This document shows, piece after piece, positions 26,319 through 33,407 of a stretch of DNA of 33,407 bases. The notes under the pieces are model-generated. The model made no database searches. It saw only the letters and a program-made list of their open reading frames with translations, and was not told the DNA's origin. Origin of the DNA: an uncultured Clostridia bacterium (GTDB lineage Bacteria; Bacillota; Clostridia; TANB77; CAG-508); NCBI GenBank assembly GCA_904384205.1, contig CAJFJY010000007.1:1-33407 (forward strand), written 5' to 3'. Made by a program: the position numbers and the translations under genes. The first letter of the stretch is position 1, and each line of letters begins with the position of its first letter.

Positions 26319-27227
26319 ATGAATACAAAAGTAAATTTTGCAGGAATAGAAATGAAAAATCCAGTAACAGTAGCATCAGGGACATTTGGATATGGTAGAG
26401 AATATGCAGAATTTTTTGATTTAGGAAAATTAGGAGCGGTTATCACAAAAGGAACATCTTTAAAGCCAAAAAGTGGAAACAAACCATCAAGAGTATGTGA
26501 AACAGCAAGTGGAATGTTAAATAGTATTGGACTTCAAAATCCAGGAGTGGAATATTTTGCAAATAATGACTTGCCATTTTTAAGAAAATTTGATACTAAA
26601 ATTATTGTAAATGCCTGTGGAAGTTCTATTGATGAATATGTAGAACTATGCAAAATATTAAATAGCTTAGATATTGATGGAGTAGAATTAAACTTGTCTT
26701 GCCCAAATGTTAAAGAAGGTTGTATGGCATTTGGAAACACTTATGAAGGAGTAAAAAAAGTAACAAGTGAAGTAAGAAAAGTATTAGACAAACCATTAAT
26801 CGTAAAATTAACACCTAATGTAACAGATATAGCGGAAATTGCAAAAGGAGTAGAAGATGGAGGAGCAGATGCAGTATCACTTATAAATACTTTATTAGCA
26901 ATGAAAATTGATATATATAAAAGAAAACCAGTGCTTGCAAATAATACAGGAGGACTATCAGGACCAGCAATAAAACCTGTTGCTGTAAGAATGGTATATC
27001 AAGTAGCACAAGCAGTAAAAATTCCAATCATGGGATTAGGAGGAATAATGACAGGAGAAGATGCAATTGAATTTATGTTAGCAGGAGCAACAACTGTTTC
27101 AATAGGTGCTGGTAACTTTGTAGATCCATATACAAGTATCAAAACAATTGAAGGAATAGAAGAGTATATGAAAAAATGTAATATAGATGATATTAATGAT
27201 GTTATTGGAAAAGTGGAAATGAATTAG
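26319..27227 (+). CDS. pyrD: Dihydroorotate dehydrogenase, class 1B catalytic subunit
   Basis: PyrD oxidises dihydroorotate to orotate on FMN. The 302-aa protein shows NPVTVASGTFGYG near the start, KGTSLKPKSGN, LNLSCPNVKEG (about 127-137) with the catalytic cysteine, KLTPNVTDI, NTGGLSGPAIKPVA and IPIMGLGGIMTGEDA. ATG 26319 is 9 bases after AAAGGA; the ATG at 26310 directly touches that site and is unlikely. Cysteine at the catalytic position fits class 1B. Confidence 0.96.
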   Translation: MNTKVNFAGIEMKNPVTVASGTFGYGREYAEFFDLGKLGAVITKGTSLKPKSGNKPSRVCETASGMLNSIGLQNPGVEYFANNDLPFLRKFDTKIIVNACGSSIDEYVELCKILNSLDIDGVELNLSCPNVKEGCMAFGNTYEGVKKVTSEVRKVLDKPLIVKLTPNVTDIAEIAKGVEDGGADAVSLINTLLAMKIDIYKRKPVLANNTGGLSGPAIKPVAVRMVYQVAQAVKIPIMGLGGIMTGEDAIEFMLAGATTVSIGAGNFVDPYTSIKTIEGIEEYMKKCNIDDINDVIGKVEMN

Positions 27228-27233
27228 AAAAAA

Positions 27234-27267
27234 TCAAAAAGAATACTTGAAAAGTATTCTTTTTTGG
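27234..27267 (+). terminator. Rho-independent terminator after pyrD
   Basis: AAAAAGAATACTT pairs with AAGTATTCTTTTTT around a short loop and ends in a T-run. It closes the pyr cluster. The gapA promoter overlaps its second arm. Confidence 0.8.
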
Positions 27268-27275
27268 TATAGAAT
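27247..27275 (+). promoter_or_regulatory. Possible gapA promoter
   Basis: TTGAAA (27247-27252), 17 bases and TAGAAT (27270-27275) precede gapA by about 63 bases. The -35 sits in the terminator loop. A perfect TAAAAGTC-aaa-GACTTTTA hairpin (27301-27319) lies in the leader just before the ribosome binding site and could control translation. Confidence 0.45.
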
Positions 27276-27320
27276 TAAAAAGGTCTAGGAAGACTAAAAA
27301 TAAAAGTCAAAGACTTTTAA

Positions 27321-28346
<1,026 letters not shown>

Positions 28347-28358
28347 TAGAAAATACAC

Positions 28359-28388
28359 AAAAATCTCAGAAAGAACTGAGATTTTTTT
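28359..28388 (+). terminator. Rho-independent terminator after gapA
   Basis: AAAATCTCAG pairs with CTGAGATTTT around AAAGAA and is followed by further T residues. It ends the gapA transcript before the rplU promoter. Confidence 0.85.
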
Positions 28389-28398
28389 CGTGTAATGG

Positions 28399-28427
28399 TT
28401 GACAGTACAGGAAAATTATGCTAAAAT
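28399..28427 (+). promoter_or_regulatory. Promoter of rplU-rpmA
   Basis: TTGACA (28399-28404), a 17-base spacer and TAAAAT (28422-28427) form one of the best promoters in the window. The transcript would start at the head of the leader RNA. Confidence 0.75.
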
Positions 28428-28436
28428 AAATAACTG

Positions 28437-28497
28437 TAATCCGCTTAGTCAAGGTACAAAAACACTAAAGCAATTTAGTTACCTTTTTTAAGGATTA
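28437..28497 (+). ncRNA. Probable L21 leader RNA
   Basis: A closing stem TAATCC/GGATTA (28437-28442 with 28492-28497) encloses AAGGTA/TACCTT (28451-28456 with 28480-28485) and ACTAAA/TTTAGT (28464-28469 with 28474-28479) on a GCAA loop. Position directly before rplU fits the Firmicutes L21 leader, thought to let ribosomal protein control its own mRNA. I matched structure and place only, not a covariance model. Confidence 0.65.
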
Positions 28498-28530
28498 GCG
28501 AGAATTCAGGAAAAGGGAGGTGCATTTTAG

Positions 28531-28917
28531 ATGTACGCAATCATTGAAAGCTGTGGAAAACAGTACAAAGTAGCAGAAGGAGATGTAGTATTTTTCGAAA
28601 AACTAGATGCAGAAGAAGGAAAAAAAGTAACATTTGATAAAGTAGTTCTAGTATCAGAAGAAGGAAAAGTACAAGTTGGAACTCCATATGTTAAAGGTGT
28701 AAAAGTAGAAGGAAAAGTAGTTTCTCATGGTAAAGGTAAAAAAATTATAGTATTCAAAATGAAAGCTAAAAAGAATTACAGAAGAACACAAGGACATAGA
28801 CAACCATACACAAAAGTAGAAATTACAGAAATCAAAACTGCTGGAAAAACAGCAGAAAAAACTGAAACAGCAAAGAAAGTTGAAACAACAAAAGCTACTG
28901 AAAAAGTAGAAGCATAA
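28531..28917 (+). CDS. rplU: 50S ribosomal protein L21
   Basis: L21 is a large-subunit protein that binds 23S rRNA near domain VI. The 128-aa product has [18 protein letters not shown] at the start, [16 protein letters not shown], and the signature [19 protein letters not shown]. The usual length is about 103; the excess is a Lys/Glu/Thr/Ala-rich tail from about 103. GGGAGG stands before the ATG. rpmA follows at 28974 with no prp (ysxB) gene between. Confidence 0.97.
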   Translation: MYAIIESCGKQYKVAEGDVVFFEKLDAEEGKKVTFDKVVLVSEEGKVQVGTPYVKGVKVEGKVVSHGKGKKIIVFKMKAKKNYRRTQGHRQPYTKVEITEIKTAGKTAEKTETAKKVETTKATEKVEA

Positions 28918-28973
28918 TTTGAAATTTAAGTTTGAGAAATATATAAGATTCAAACCGAAAGGAGTGAGAAAGC

Positions 28974-29237
28974 ATGGCTCATAAAAAAGGTCAAGGTAGT
29001 AGCCATAACGGTAGAGAGAGTGAATCTAAACGTCTTGGAGTAAAAAGAGCAGATGGACAATTTGTTTTAGCAGGAAATATCCTAATAAGACAAAGAGGAA
29101 CAAAAGTACATCCAGGAAACAATGTAGGAAAAGGTAGCGATGATACTTTATATGCTCTAATAGATGGAAATGTAAAATTTGAAAGAAAAGGTAAAGACAA
29201 AAAACAAGTTAGTGTTTACCCAGTAGAAAGTAAATAA
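28974..29237 (+). CDS. rpmA: 50S ribosomal protein L27
   Basis: L27 reaches the peptidyl-transferase centre with its N-terminus. The 87-aa protein begins [22 protein letters not shown] directly. Most Firmicutes L27 carry an N-terminal extension ending in FF that the Prp protease removes. Here it is absent, as is the prp gene that usually stands between rplU and rpmA. AAAGGAGTGAG precedes the ATG. The other L27 motifs ([29 protein letters not shown]) are complete. Confidence 0.97.
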   Translation: MAHKKGQGSSHNGRESESKRLGVKRADGQFVLAGNILIRQRGTKVHPGNNVGKGSDDTLYALIDGNVKFERKGKDKKQVSVYPVESK

Positions 29238-29242
29238 GAAAA

Positions 29243-29310
29243 AAAGAAGTAAAACCTGAAATTAAATTAAAGAAGTAAAACCTGAAATTAAATTTTGGGT
29301 TTTATTTTTT
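29243..29310 (+). terminator. Terminator after rpmA with a 26-bp tandem duplication
   Basis: A 26-base unit starting AAAGAAGTAAAACC is present twice in perfect tandem (29243-29268, 29269-29294). The second copy's AAAACC and AAATT pair with ATTT and GGGTTTT just after it, followed by ATTTTTTT. The first copy has lost its partner, so the duplication copied only the left arm. Confidence 0.7.
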
Positions 29311-29318
29311 TGCCCAAA

Positions 29319-29376
29319 TGGTTAATTGGGGACAGGTACCGATTGACCAAAAATGGTTAAACGGGGACAGGTTTTG
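29319..29376 (+). repeat. GGGGAC-core palindromic repeat, one and a half copies
   Basis: Bases 29319-29349 form an imperfect palindrome TGGTTAAT...ATTGACCA around GGGGACAGGTACC. They match the inverted copy at 20510-20540 with three differences. A second half-copy (TGGTTAAACGGGGACAGG) follows at 29354-29376. This is REP-like; family membership is inferred. Confidence 0.65.
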
Positions 29377-29390
29377 ATATAAAAAATAAA

Positions 29391-29620
29391 AAATCTTTTC
29401 CTTAAGTATGTTACTTAAAGAAAAGATTTACAAACAAATAATATCAATAAAGTACTTATATGTCAATAAAAAAACGTAAAAATTTTAAAAAATAATTTAT
29501 AAAAATTTTTAATAAAAATTTAAAAACAAATTTAAAGTGAAATACTGAAAACGCTTGATATCTGTACCTTTATAGATATTTAATAAATCTTTAAGTAACA
29601 TACTTAAGGAAAATACAGAG
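29391..29620. repeat. Inverted-repeat region upstream of the prepilin-like gene
   Basis: A 26-base sequence containing CTTAAGTATGTTACTTAAAG at 29396-29421 recurs perfectly in inverse at 29588-29613. Each arm is itself a hairpin. The space between is AT-rich with no ORF. The whole gap 29238-29815 holds the rpmA terminator, the GGGGAC repeat, this element, a promoter and a leader hairpin, and no gene. Confidence 0.65.
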
Positions 29621-29640
29621 AAATAATATACAATATACTA

Positions 29641-29669
29641 TTGACTTAATTCTATATTAAGGATAAAAT
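29641..29669 (+). promoter_or_regulatory. Promoter of the prepilin-like gene
   Basis: TTGACT (29641-29646), 17 bases and TAAAAT (29664-29669) stand about 147 bases before the ATG. The leader contains a long inverted repeat, TTTTTGAATAATTATTAAAT (29671-29690) against 29738-29761 with a 4-base bulge, which may control expression. Confidence 0.6.
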
Positions 29670-29815
29670 ATTTTTGAATAATTATTAAATGTTAAAACCA
29701 ATCCTATGCGAATAAAAAGGAAATAAAAGGGAAAAATATTTAATAAACAATTATTCAAAAAGATGCAAAATTTAATTTAAAGTAAAAACAAAAGAAGGAG
29801 AGGAGTAAAGTAACA

Positions 29816-31051
29816 ATGAAAGAAAATTTAAGAAAAGGGAACAGAGGAATTACATTAATTGCACTAGTAATTACAATTATCATTTTGTTAATATTAGCAG
29901 CTGTAACAATAGGAGCCTTGTCAGGAGATAATGGAATACTAAAAAATGCGGCAGATGCAAAACAGGAAACAGAAAAGGCACAAATAATAGAACAAGCAAA
30001 AATAGACATATTAGGAAAACAGGCAGATAATACAAGTGCAGAATTAGAAAAGAACGAAATAAAGGAAGTGTTAGATATATATTTTAAAGAAGTGCCAGAA
30101 GATTTCACATCAGATACAGTATTAACAACAAAAGAAGAATATGGAAATTATGAAATAACAGTATCAGAAATATATGGAGGAAAAATAGAAGAAGCAGGAT
30201 TAACAGTAGGAGATATGACAGAAGAGCAAAAGAAAGAATTAATAGGAAAATATGTAACAAATTATGAACCTGCAAGTAATAATGCAATAGTAACAGAAGA
30301 AGGAATACCAGGAAAGTGGATGATATTTAATATAGATGATGAAAATATCTATTTAATAGCAAGTGATTATATAAATACAGATTATTGTCCAACAAAAAAT
30401 GGAGCAACCGTAACTAAAAGTAGTAGTTATCCAAGAGGAGCAAGTTTTTCTGGAGTATATAATCAATACGCAGGTTCATCAGATGTAACACAAGTAGGCA
30501 AAGAATTAAATTATGATTATTTCCTAAATCCAGAAAAAGCATATACAAGTACAAGTAGTAATATGAAAGCAGTAGCATATATGTTAGATACAAACGCATG
30601 GAGTGGTTTTAGAGAAGAAGGAGTAGCAGAATATGCAATAGGAGGACCAACAATAGAACTATTATTTGAAGCATATAATAAAGCACATCCAGATGACGAA
30701 TATCCAAATGGAAAATATAAAGCAAGAGCAAAAAGTGCTAAAGGATACGAAATAAGTACAGATGGAGGAGAAGAAGGAGGAAACACATGGAGTAATTATA
30801 TAACAAGTAGTGCAGATTATTTAGATAGTGACCCAACATTTGTAATAAATTCTACTGCTAACGCATATGGAATGTGGCTTGCCAGTCCGTCTGCTAATCA
30901 TGCTAACGATGTTATGCTTGTGCGCTTTGGCGGCACTGTGAACTACATCACCTATAGCCTTACTGACTATGGGTTCCGTCCGCTAGTTTGTCTAGAGTCT
31001 AGAATCGAGTTAAAAAAGACAGGAGAAAATATATATGAAATAATCAAATAA
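29816..31051 (+). CDS. Prepilin-like surface protein with probable DGR variable C-terminus
   Basis: The 411-aa protein has a type III (prepilin) signal: a basic start, then RG-ITLIALVITIIILLIL (about 13-32), with cleavage expected after the Gly; the usual Glu-5 is Ala. A helix (about 33-75), a Thr/Glu-rich region and a globular domain follow (GIPGKWMIFNIDDENIYLIAS and on). The C-terminus reads YGMWLASPSANHANDVMLVR, then GGTVNYITYSLTDYGFRPLVCL. This matches the C-type-lectin-like ends of DGR target proteins and of related clostridial surface domains (G-x-RP-hydrophobic ends). Bases from about 30850 to 31010 differ sharply in base and codon use. A separate promoter precedes it. AGGAG lies before the ATG. 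No reverse transcriptase is in the window. Confidence 0.8.
   Translation: MKENLRKGNRGITLIALVITIIILLILAAVTIGALSGDNGILKNAADAKQETEKAQIIEQAKIDILGKQADNTSAELEKNEIKEVLDIYFKEVPEDFTSDTVLTTKEEYGNYEITVSEIYGGKIEEAGLTVGDMTEEQKKELIGKYVTNYEPASNNAIVTEEGIPGKWMIFNIDDENIYLIASDYINTDYCPTKNGATVTKSSSYPRGASFSGVYNQYAGSSDVTQVGKELNYDYFLNPEKAYTSTSSNMKAVAYMLDTNAWSGFREEGVAEYAIGGPTIELLFEAYNKAHPDDEYPNGKYKARAKSAKGYEISTDGGEEGGNTWSNYITSSADYLDSDPTFVINSTANAYGMWLASPSANHANDVMLVRFGGTVNYITYSLTDYGFRPLVCLESRIELKKTGENIYEIIK
30850..31010 (+). other. Putative DGR variable region
   Basis: By hand count 76 of 160 bases at 30851-31010 are G or C (about 47%), against roughly a third in the gene just before. Nearly every codon ends in C or T, while the flanking sequence prefers A. 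Many codons fit a template of AAY codons changed at A (CGC, TAC, ATC, ACC, AGC, GAC, CTT, ACT). That is the signature of adenine mutagenesis copied from a template repeat. The 3' end, TTCCGTCCGCTAGTTTGTC, would be the GC-richer end where copying starts. Confidence 0.6.
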
Positions 31052-31075
31052 AATACAAAAATAACAATATAAGTG

Positions 31076-31104
31076 GTGCTAACAGGCCTCGTGTCTGTTA
31101 GCAC
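31076..31104 (+). other. GC-rich hairpin downstream of the putative variable region
   Basis: GTGCTAACAG (31076-31085) pairs perfectly with CTGTTAGCAC (31095-31104) around a 9-base loop. No T-run follows. It starts 25 bases after the stop codon. DGRs often need a cruciform-forming hairpin just after the variable region for homing, so this could be that element. Confidence 0.55.
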
Positions 31105-31162
31105 ATGAAAATATAGAGGTGTTGGAAATGGGAGTAGTAAGTATGGCAAAAGATATAATATT

Positions 31163-31195
31163 AAAGTAGTGCATTTAAAGTGTACTACTTTTTAT
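31163..31195 (+). terminator. Rho-independent terminator before pgk
   Basis: AAAGTAGT pairs with ACTACTTT around a loop that can extend the stem with GCA/TGT, followed by TTTATTTT. It ends the prepilin-like transcript. Confidence 0.7.
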
Positions 31196-31243
31196 TTTAC
31201 TACTAAGCTCTTACCTTATTTTAAAAAGAATTACGAATATTAC

Positions 31244-31272
31244 TTGAAAAACAAGCAAGTTTGATATAAAAT
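31244..31272 (+). promoter_or_regulatory. Promoter of pgk-tpiA
   Basis: TTGAAA (31244-31249), a 17-base spacer and TAAAAT (31267-31272) stand 60 bases before pgk. TATAAA at 31265 overlaps it. The pair gives pgk-tpiA its own transcription, separate from gapA. Confidence 0.6.
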
Positions 31273-31331
31273 GGTATTGCAAATTAGAAAAAAGCACATA
31301 ATAAAATAAATAAAATTAGGAGGGATTCTAT

Positions 31332-32516
31332 ATGAATAAAAAAACAGTAAGAGATATCGATTTGAAAGGAAAAAAAGTATTTGTAAGATGTGACTTCAAT
31401 GTACCAATGGACGAAAACCAAAACATAACAGACAACACAAGAATAGTTGCAGCATTACCAACAATAAAATATTTATTAGAACAAAACTGTAAAATAATAT
31501 TAGCATCACATTTAGGAAGACCAAAAGGAGAATTCAAACCAGAATACTCATTAAAACCAGTAGCAAAAGAATTATCAAAATTATTAAATAAAGAAGTAAT
31601 AATGGCAAATGATGTAATAGGAGAAGATGCAATGAAAAAAGCATCAGAGCTAAAAGAAGGAGAAATCCTATTACTAGAAAATGTCAGATTCCATAGAGAA
31701 GAAACAGACAATGACCCAGAATTCGCAAAAAAACTAGCATCTATGGCAGAAGTATTTGTAAATGATGCATTTGGAACAGCACATAGAGCACACGCATCAA
31801 CAGCAGGAATAGCAGACTATTTACCAGCAGTAGCAGGATTCTTGATTGAAAAAGAATTAAAATTCCTAGGAGAAGCAATAAATAATCCAGAAAGACCACT
31901 AGTAGCAATATTAGGAGGAGCAAAAGTATCTGATAAAATAGGAGTTATAGATAACCTACTAGAAAAGGTAGACACATTAATGATAGGTGGAGGAATGACA
32001 TATACATTCTTCAAAGCACAAGGATATGAAGTAGGAAAATCAATTTGTGAACTAGACAAATTAGATTTAGCAAAAGAATTAATGGAAAAGGCTAAAAACA
32101 AAGGAGTAAAATTAATGCTTCCAGTTGATACGAAAGTAGGAAAAGAATATAGTGCAGATACAGAAAGCAAAACAGTAAAAAGTACAGAAATTCCAGCAGA
32201 CTGGGAAGGATTAGATATAGGAGAAGAAACAATAAAACTATATAGTGAAGAACTACAAAAAGCAAAAACAGTTATATGGAATGGACCTTTAGGAGTATTT
32301 GAATTTCCACAATTTGCAATAGGAACAAATGCAATAGCAAAAGTATTAGCAGATTTAGATGCAACAACAATAATTGGAGGAGGAGATTCAGCAGCAGCTG
32401 TTAAAAAAGCAGGATTAGAAGATAAAATGACACATATATCAACAGGTGGAGGAGCATCACTAGAATTTATAGAAGGAAAGAAATTACCAGGAATAGAATG
32501 TTTAATGGACAAATAA
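31332..32516 (+). CDS. pgk: Phosphoglycerate kinase
   Basis: Pgk makes ATP from 1,3-bisphosphoglycerate. The 394-aa protein is of normal length. It has [20 protein letters not shown] (about 15-34), [40 protein letters not shown] (about 193-209), NGPLGVFE and [13 protein letters not shown] (about 350-362). AGGAGGG precedes the ATG. tpiA follows 27 bases later, so the two form one operon. Confidence 0.98.
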   Translation: MNKKTVRDIDLKGKKVFVRCDFNVPMDENQNITDNTRIVAALPTIKYLLEQNCKIILASHLGRPKGEFKPEYSLKPVAKELSKLLNKEVIMANDVIGEDAMKKASELKEGEILLLENVRFHREETDNDPEFAKKLASMAEVFVNDAFGTAHRAHASTAGIADYLPAVAGFLIEKELKFLGEAINNPERPLVAILGGAKVSDKIGVIDNLLEKVDTLMIGGGMTYTFFKAQGYEVGKSICELDKLDLAKELMEKAKNKGVKLMLPVDTKVGKEYSADTESKTVKSTEIPADWEGLDIGEETIKLYSEELQKAKTVIWNGPLGVFEFPQFAIGTNAIAKVLADLDATTIIGGGDSAAAVKKAGLEDKMTHISTGGGASLEFIEGKKLPGIECLMDK

Positions 32517-32543
32517 TTATTAATAAAAGGAAAGGAAAAGCCT

Positions 32544-33296
32544 ATGAGAAGAAAAGTAATCGCAGGAAACTGGAAAATGAATATGTTGCCAGATGAAACA
32601 ATCACATATATAGATAAATTAGCAGAATTAGTAAAAGACACAGAAAGTGAAGTAATTTTATGTGTTCCATACACAGATTTATTTTATGCTTTATTAACAG
32701 CACAAAATACAAACATAAAAATAGGAGCACAAAATATGCACTTTGAAGAAAAAGGAGCATATACAGGAGAAGTATCACCAAAAATGTTAAAATCAATAAA
32801 TGTAGAATATGTAATAATAGGACATTCAGAAAGAAGACAATATTTTAATGAAACAGACGAAGCTGTAAATAAAAAGATAAAATCAGCATTTGAATATGGA
32901 TTAAAACCAATAGTATGTGTTGGAGAAACATTAGAACAAAGAGAATCAGGAAAAACAACAGAAGTCATCACAAAACAAACAGAGCTAGCATTACAAGGTT
33001 TAACTGCAGAACAAGTAGAAAACACAATAATAGCATATGAGCCAATATGGGCAATAGGAACTGGAAAGACAGCAACAAGTGAAGACGCAAACAATTCAAT
33101 AAAAGATATTAGAAACAAAATTGCTCAAAATTATGGACAAAACGTAGCAGATAGAGTTATAATACAATATGGCGGAAGTGTAAAAGCCAAAAATGCCAAA
33201 GAATTATTTAGTATGTCAGACATTGATGGAGGGCTAGTTGGAGGAGCAAGTTTAGACGTGCAAGAATTCTCTAATATAGTAAATTACAATAAATAA
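32544..33296 (+). CDS. tpiA: Triosephosphate isomerase
   Basis: TpiA interconverts dihydroxyacetone phosphate and glyceraldehyde 3-phosphate. The 250-aa protein has GNWKMN (8-13), with the substrate-binding lysine, VIIGHSERR with catalytic histidine (about 94), YEPIWAIGTGKTAT with catalytic glutamate (about 166), and IQYGGSVKAKNAKEL, GGLVGGASL at the end. AAAGGAAAGG lies upstream. It is complete in the window. Confidence 0.98.
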   Translation: MRRKVIAGNWKMNMLPDETITYIDKLAELVKDTESEVILCVPYTDLFYALLTAQNTNIKIGAQNMHFEEKGAYTGEVSPKMLKSINVEYVIIGHSERRQYFNETDEAVNKKIKSAFEYGLKPIVCVGETLEQRESGKTTEVITKQTELALQGLTAEQVENTIIAYEPIWAIGTGKTATSEDANNSIKDIRNKIAQNYGQNVADRVIIQYGGSVKAKNAKELFSMSDIDGGLVGGASLDVQEFSNIVNYNK

Positions 33297-33407
33297 TTTG
33301 GGCAAAAGTTGAAAAATAATTACAATTTTGGCTACGTCAAACTTCATTTGAAATTTAATCAACGTACACACGTACGCCTCATAAATTTCAAACTTGTTTT
33401 CCTTGCC
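33297..33407. repeat. Partial inverted-repeat sequence at the window end
   Basis: GTTGAAAAATAATTA at about 33309 resembles the hairpins before mutL and the GH15 gene. GGGCAAAAGTTGAA (33300-33313) is loosely complementary to TTCAAACTTGTTTTCCTTGCC at the very end. It looks like another fold-back element of 110 bases or more, possibly cut off by the window edge. Confidence 0.35.

Noticed and set aside
31128..31169. Short ORF after the prepilin-like gene as a DGR accessory gene (avd)
   Set aside because: Only 13 codons; Avd proteins are around 120 residues. No homology can be claimed.

Overview
The window looks like chromosome from an AT-rich, low-GC Firmicute, most likely an uncultured gut-type clostridium. 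The evidence is A-ending codons almost everywhere, strong AGGAGG-type ribosome binding sites, SepF and DivIVA side by side, an L21-leader-like RNA, and type 2 PyrF with PyrK/PyrD (class 1B). I cannot name a species. Nearly all genes lie on the + strand; two lie on the - strand (a small membrane protein and an orotate phosphoribosyltransferase).

Layout. 1-585: terminator-like hairpins and a structured repeat. 586-3458: HD-domain hydrolase, secD, secF. 4026-9135: mutL, a small membrane protein, miaA, and an HlyD-like membrane protein. 9479-10438: sepF-divIVA (division and polar growth). 10783-11898: rsmD and a coiled-coil protein. 11949-12326 (-): small membrane protein with foreign-looking codon use. 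12528-20516: ftsK, an unknown 529-aa protein, a beta-CASP RNase-like protein, and a GH15 glucoamylase-like enzyme. 20534-27227: pyrimidine synthesis (pyrE on -, then pyrB-pyrI-pyrC-pyrF-pyrK-pyrD on +), covering all of the UMP pathway except carbamoyl-phosphate synthase. 27339-33296: gapA, rplU, rpmA, a prepilin-like protein with a probable diversity-generating-retroelement (DGR) variable region, then pgk-tpiA.

Two observations stand out. First, the HD hydrolase and miaA are each interrupted by an extra base at an identical CTT CGG site followed by near-identical sequence (W-TATA-M-A-R-AA). Reading CTT, skipping one base and continuing at GGN restores a conserved Leu-Gly-Tyr-x-Glu in both. 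CGG is otherwise almost absent from the coding frames, so a +1 recoding site of the prfB kind, driven by a starved CGG codon, is a serious candidate. Second, the C-terminus of the prepilin-like protein at 29816-31051 is encoded by about 150 bases that are much more GC-rich and C/T-ending than the rest, with a WLASPS...GFRPLVCL frame and a GC-rich 10-bp hairpin just downstream, as expected for a DGR target. No reverse transcriptase or template repeat lies in the window.

The intergenic DNA is rich in palindromic elements: three copies of a multi-hairpin repeat with a compensatory base change, a family of palindromes with a GGGGAC core (one forms the C-terminus of FtsK, another gives two convergent genes the same KLYG ending), and several 140-200 bp elements with long perfect inverted termini.
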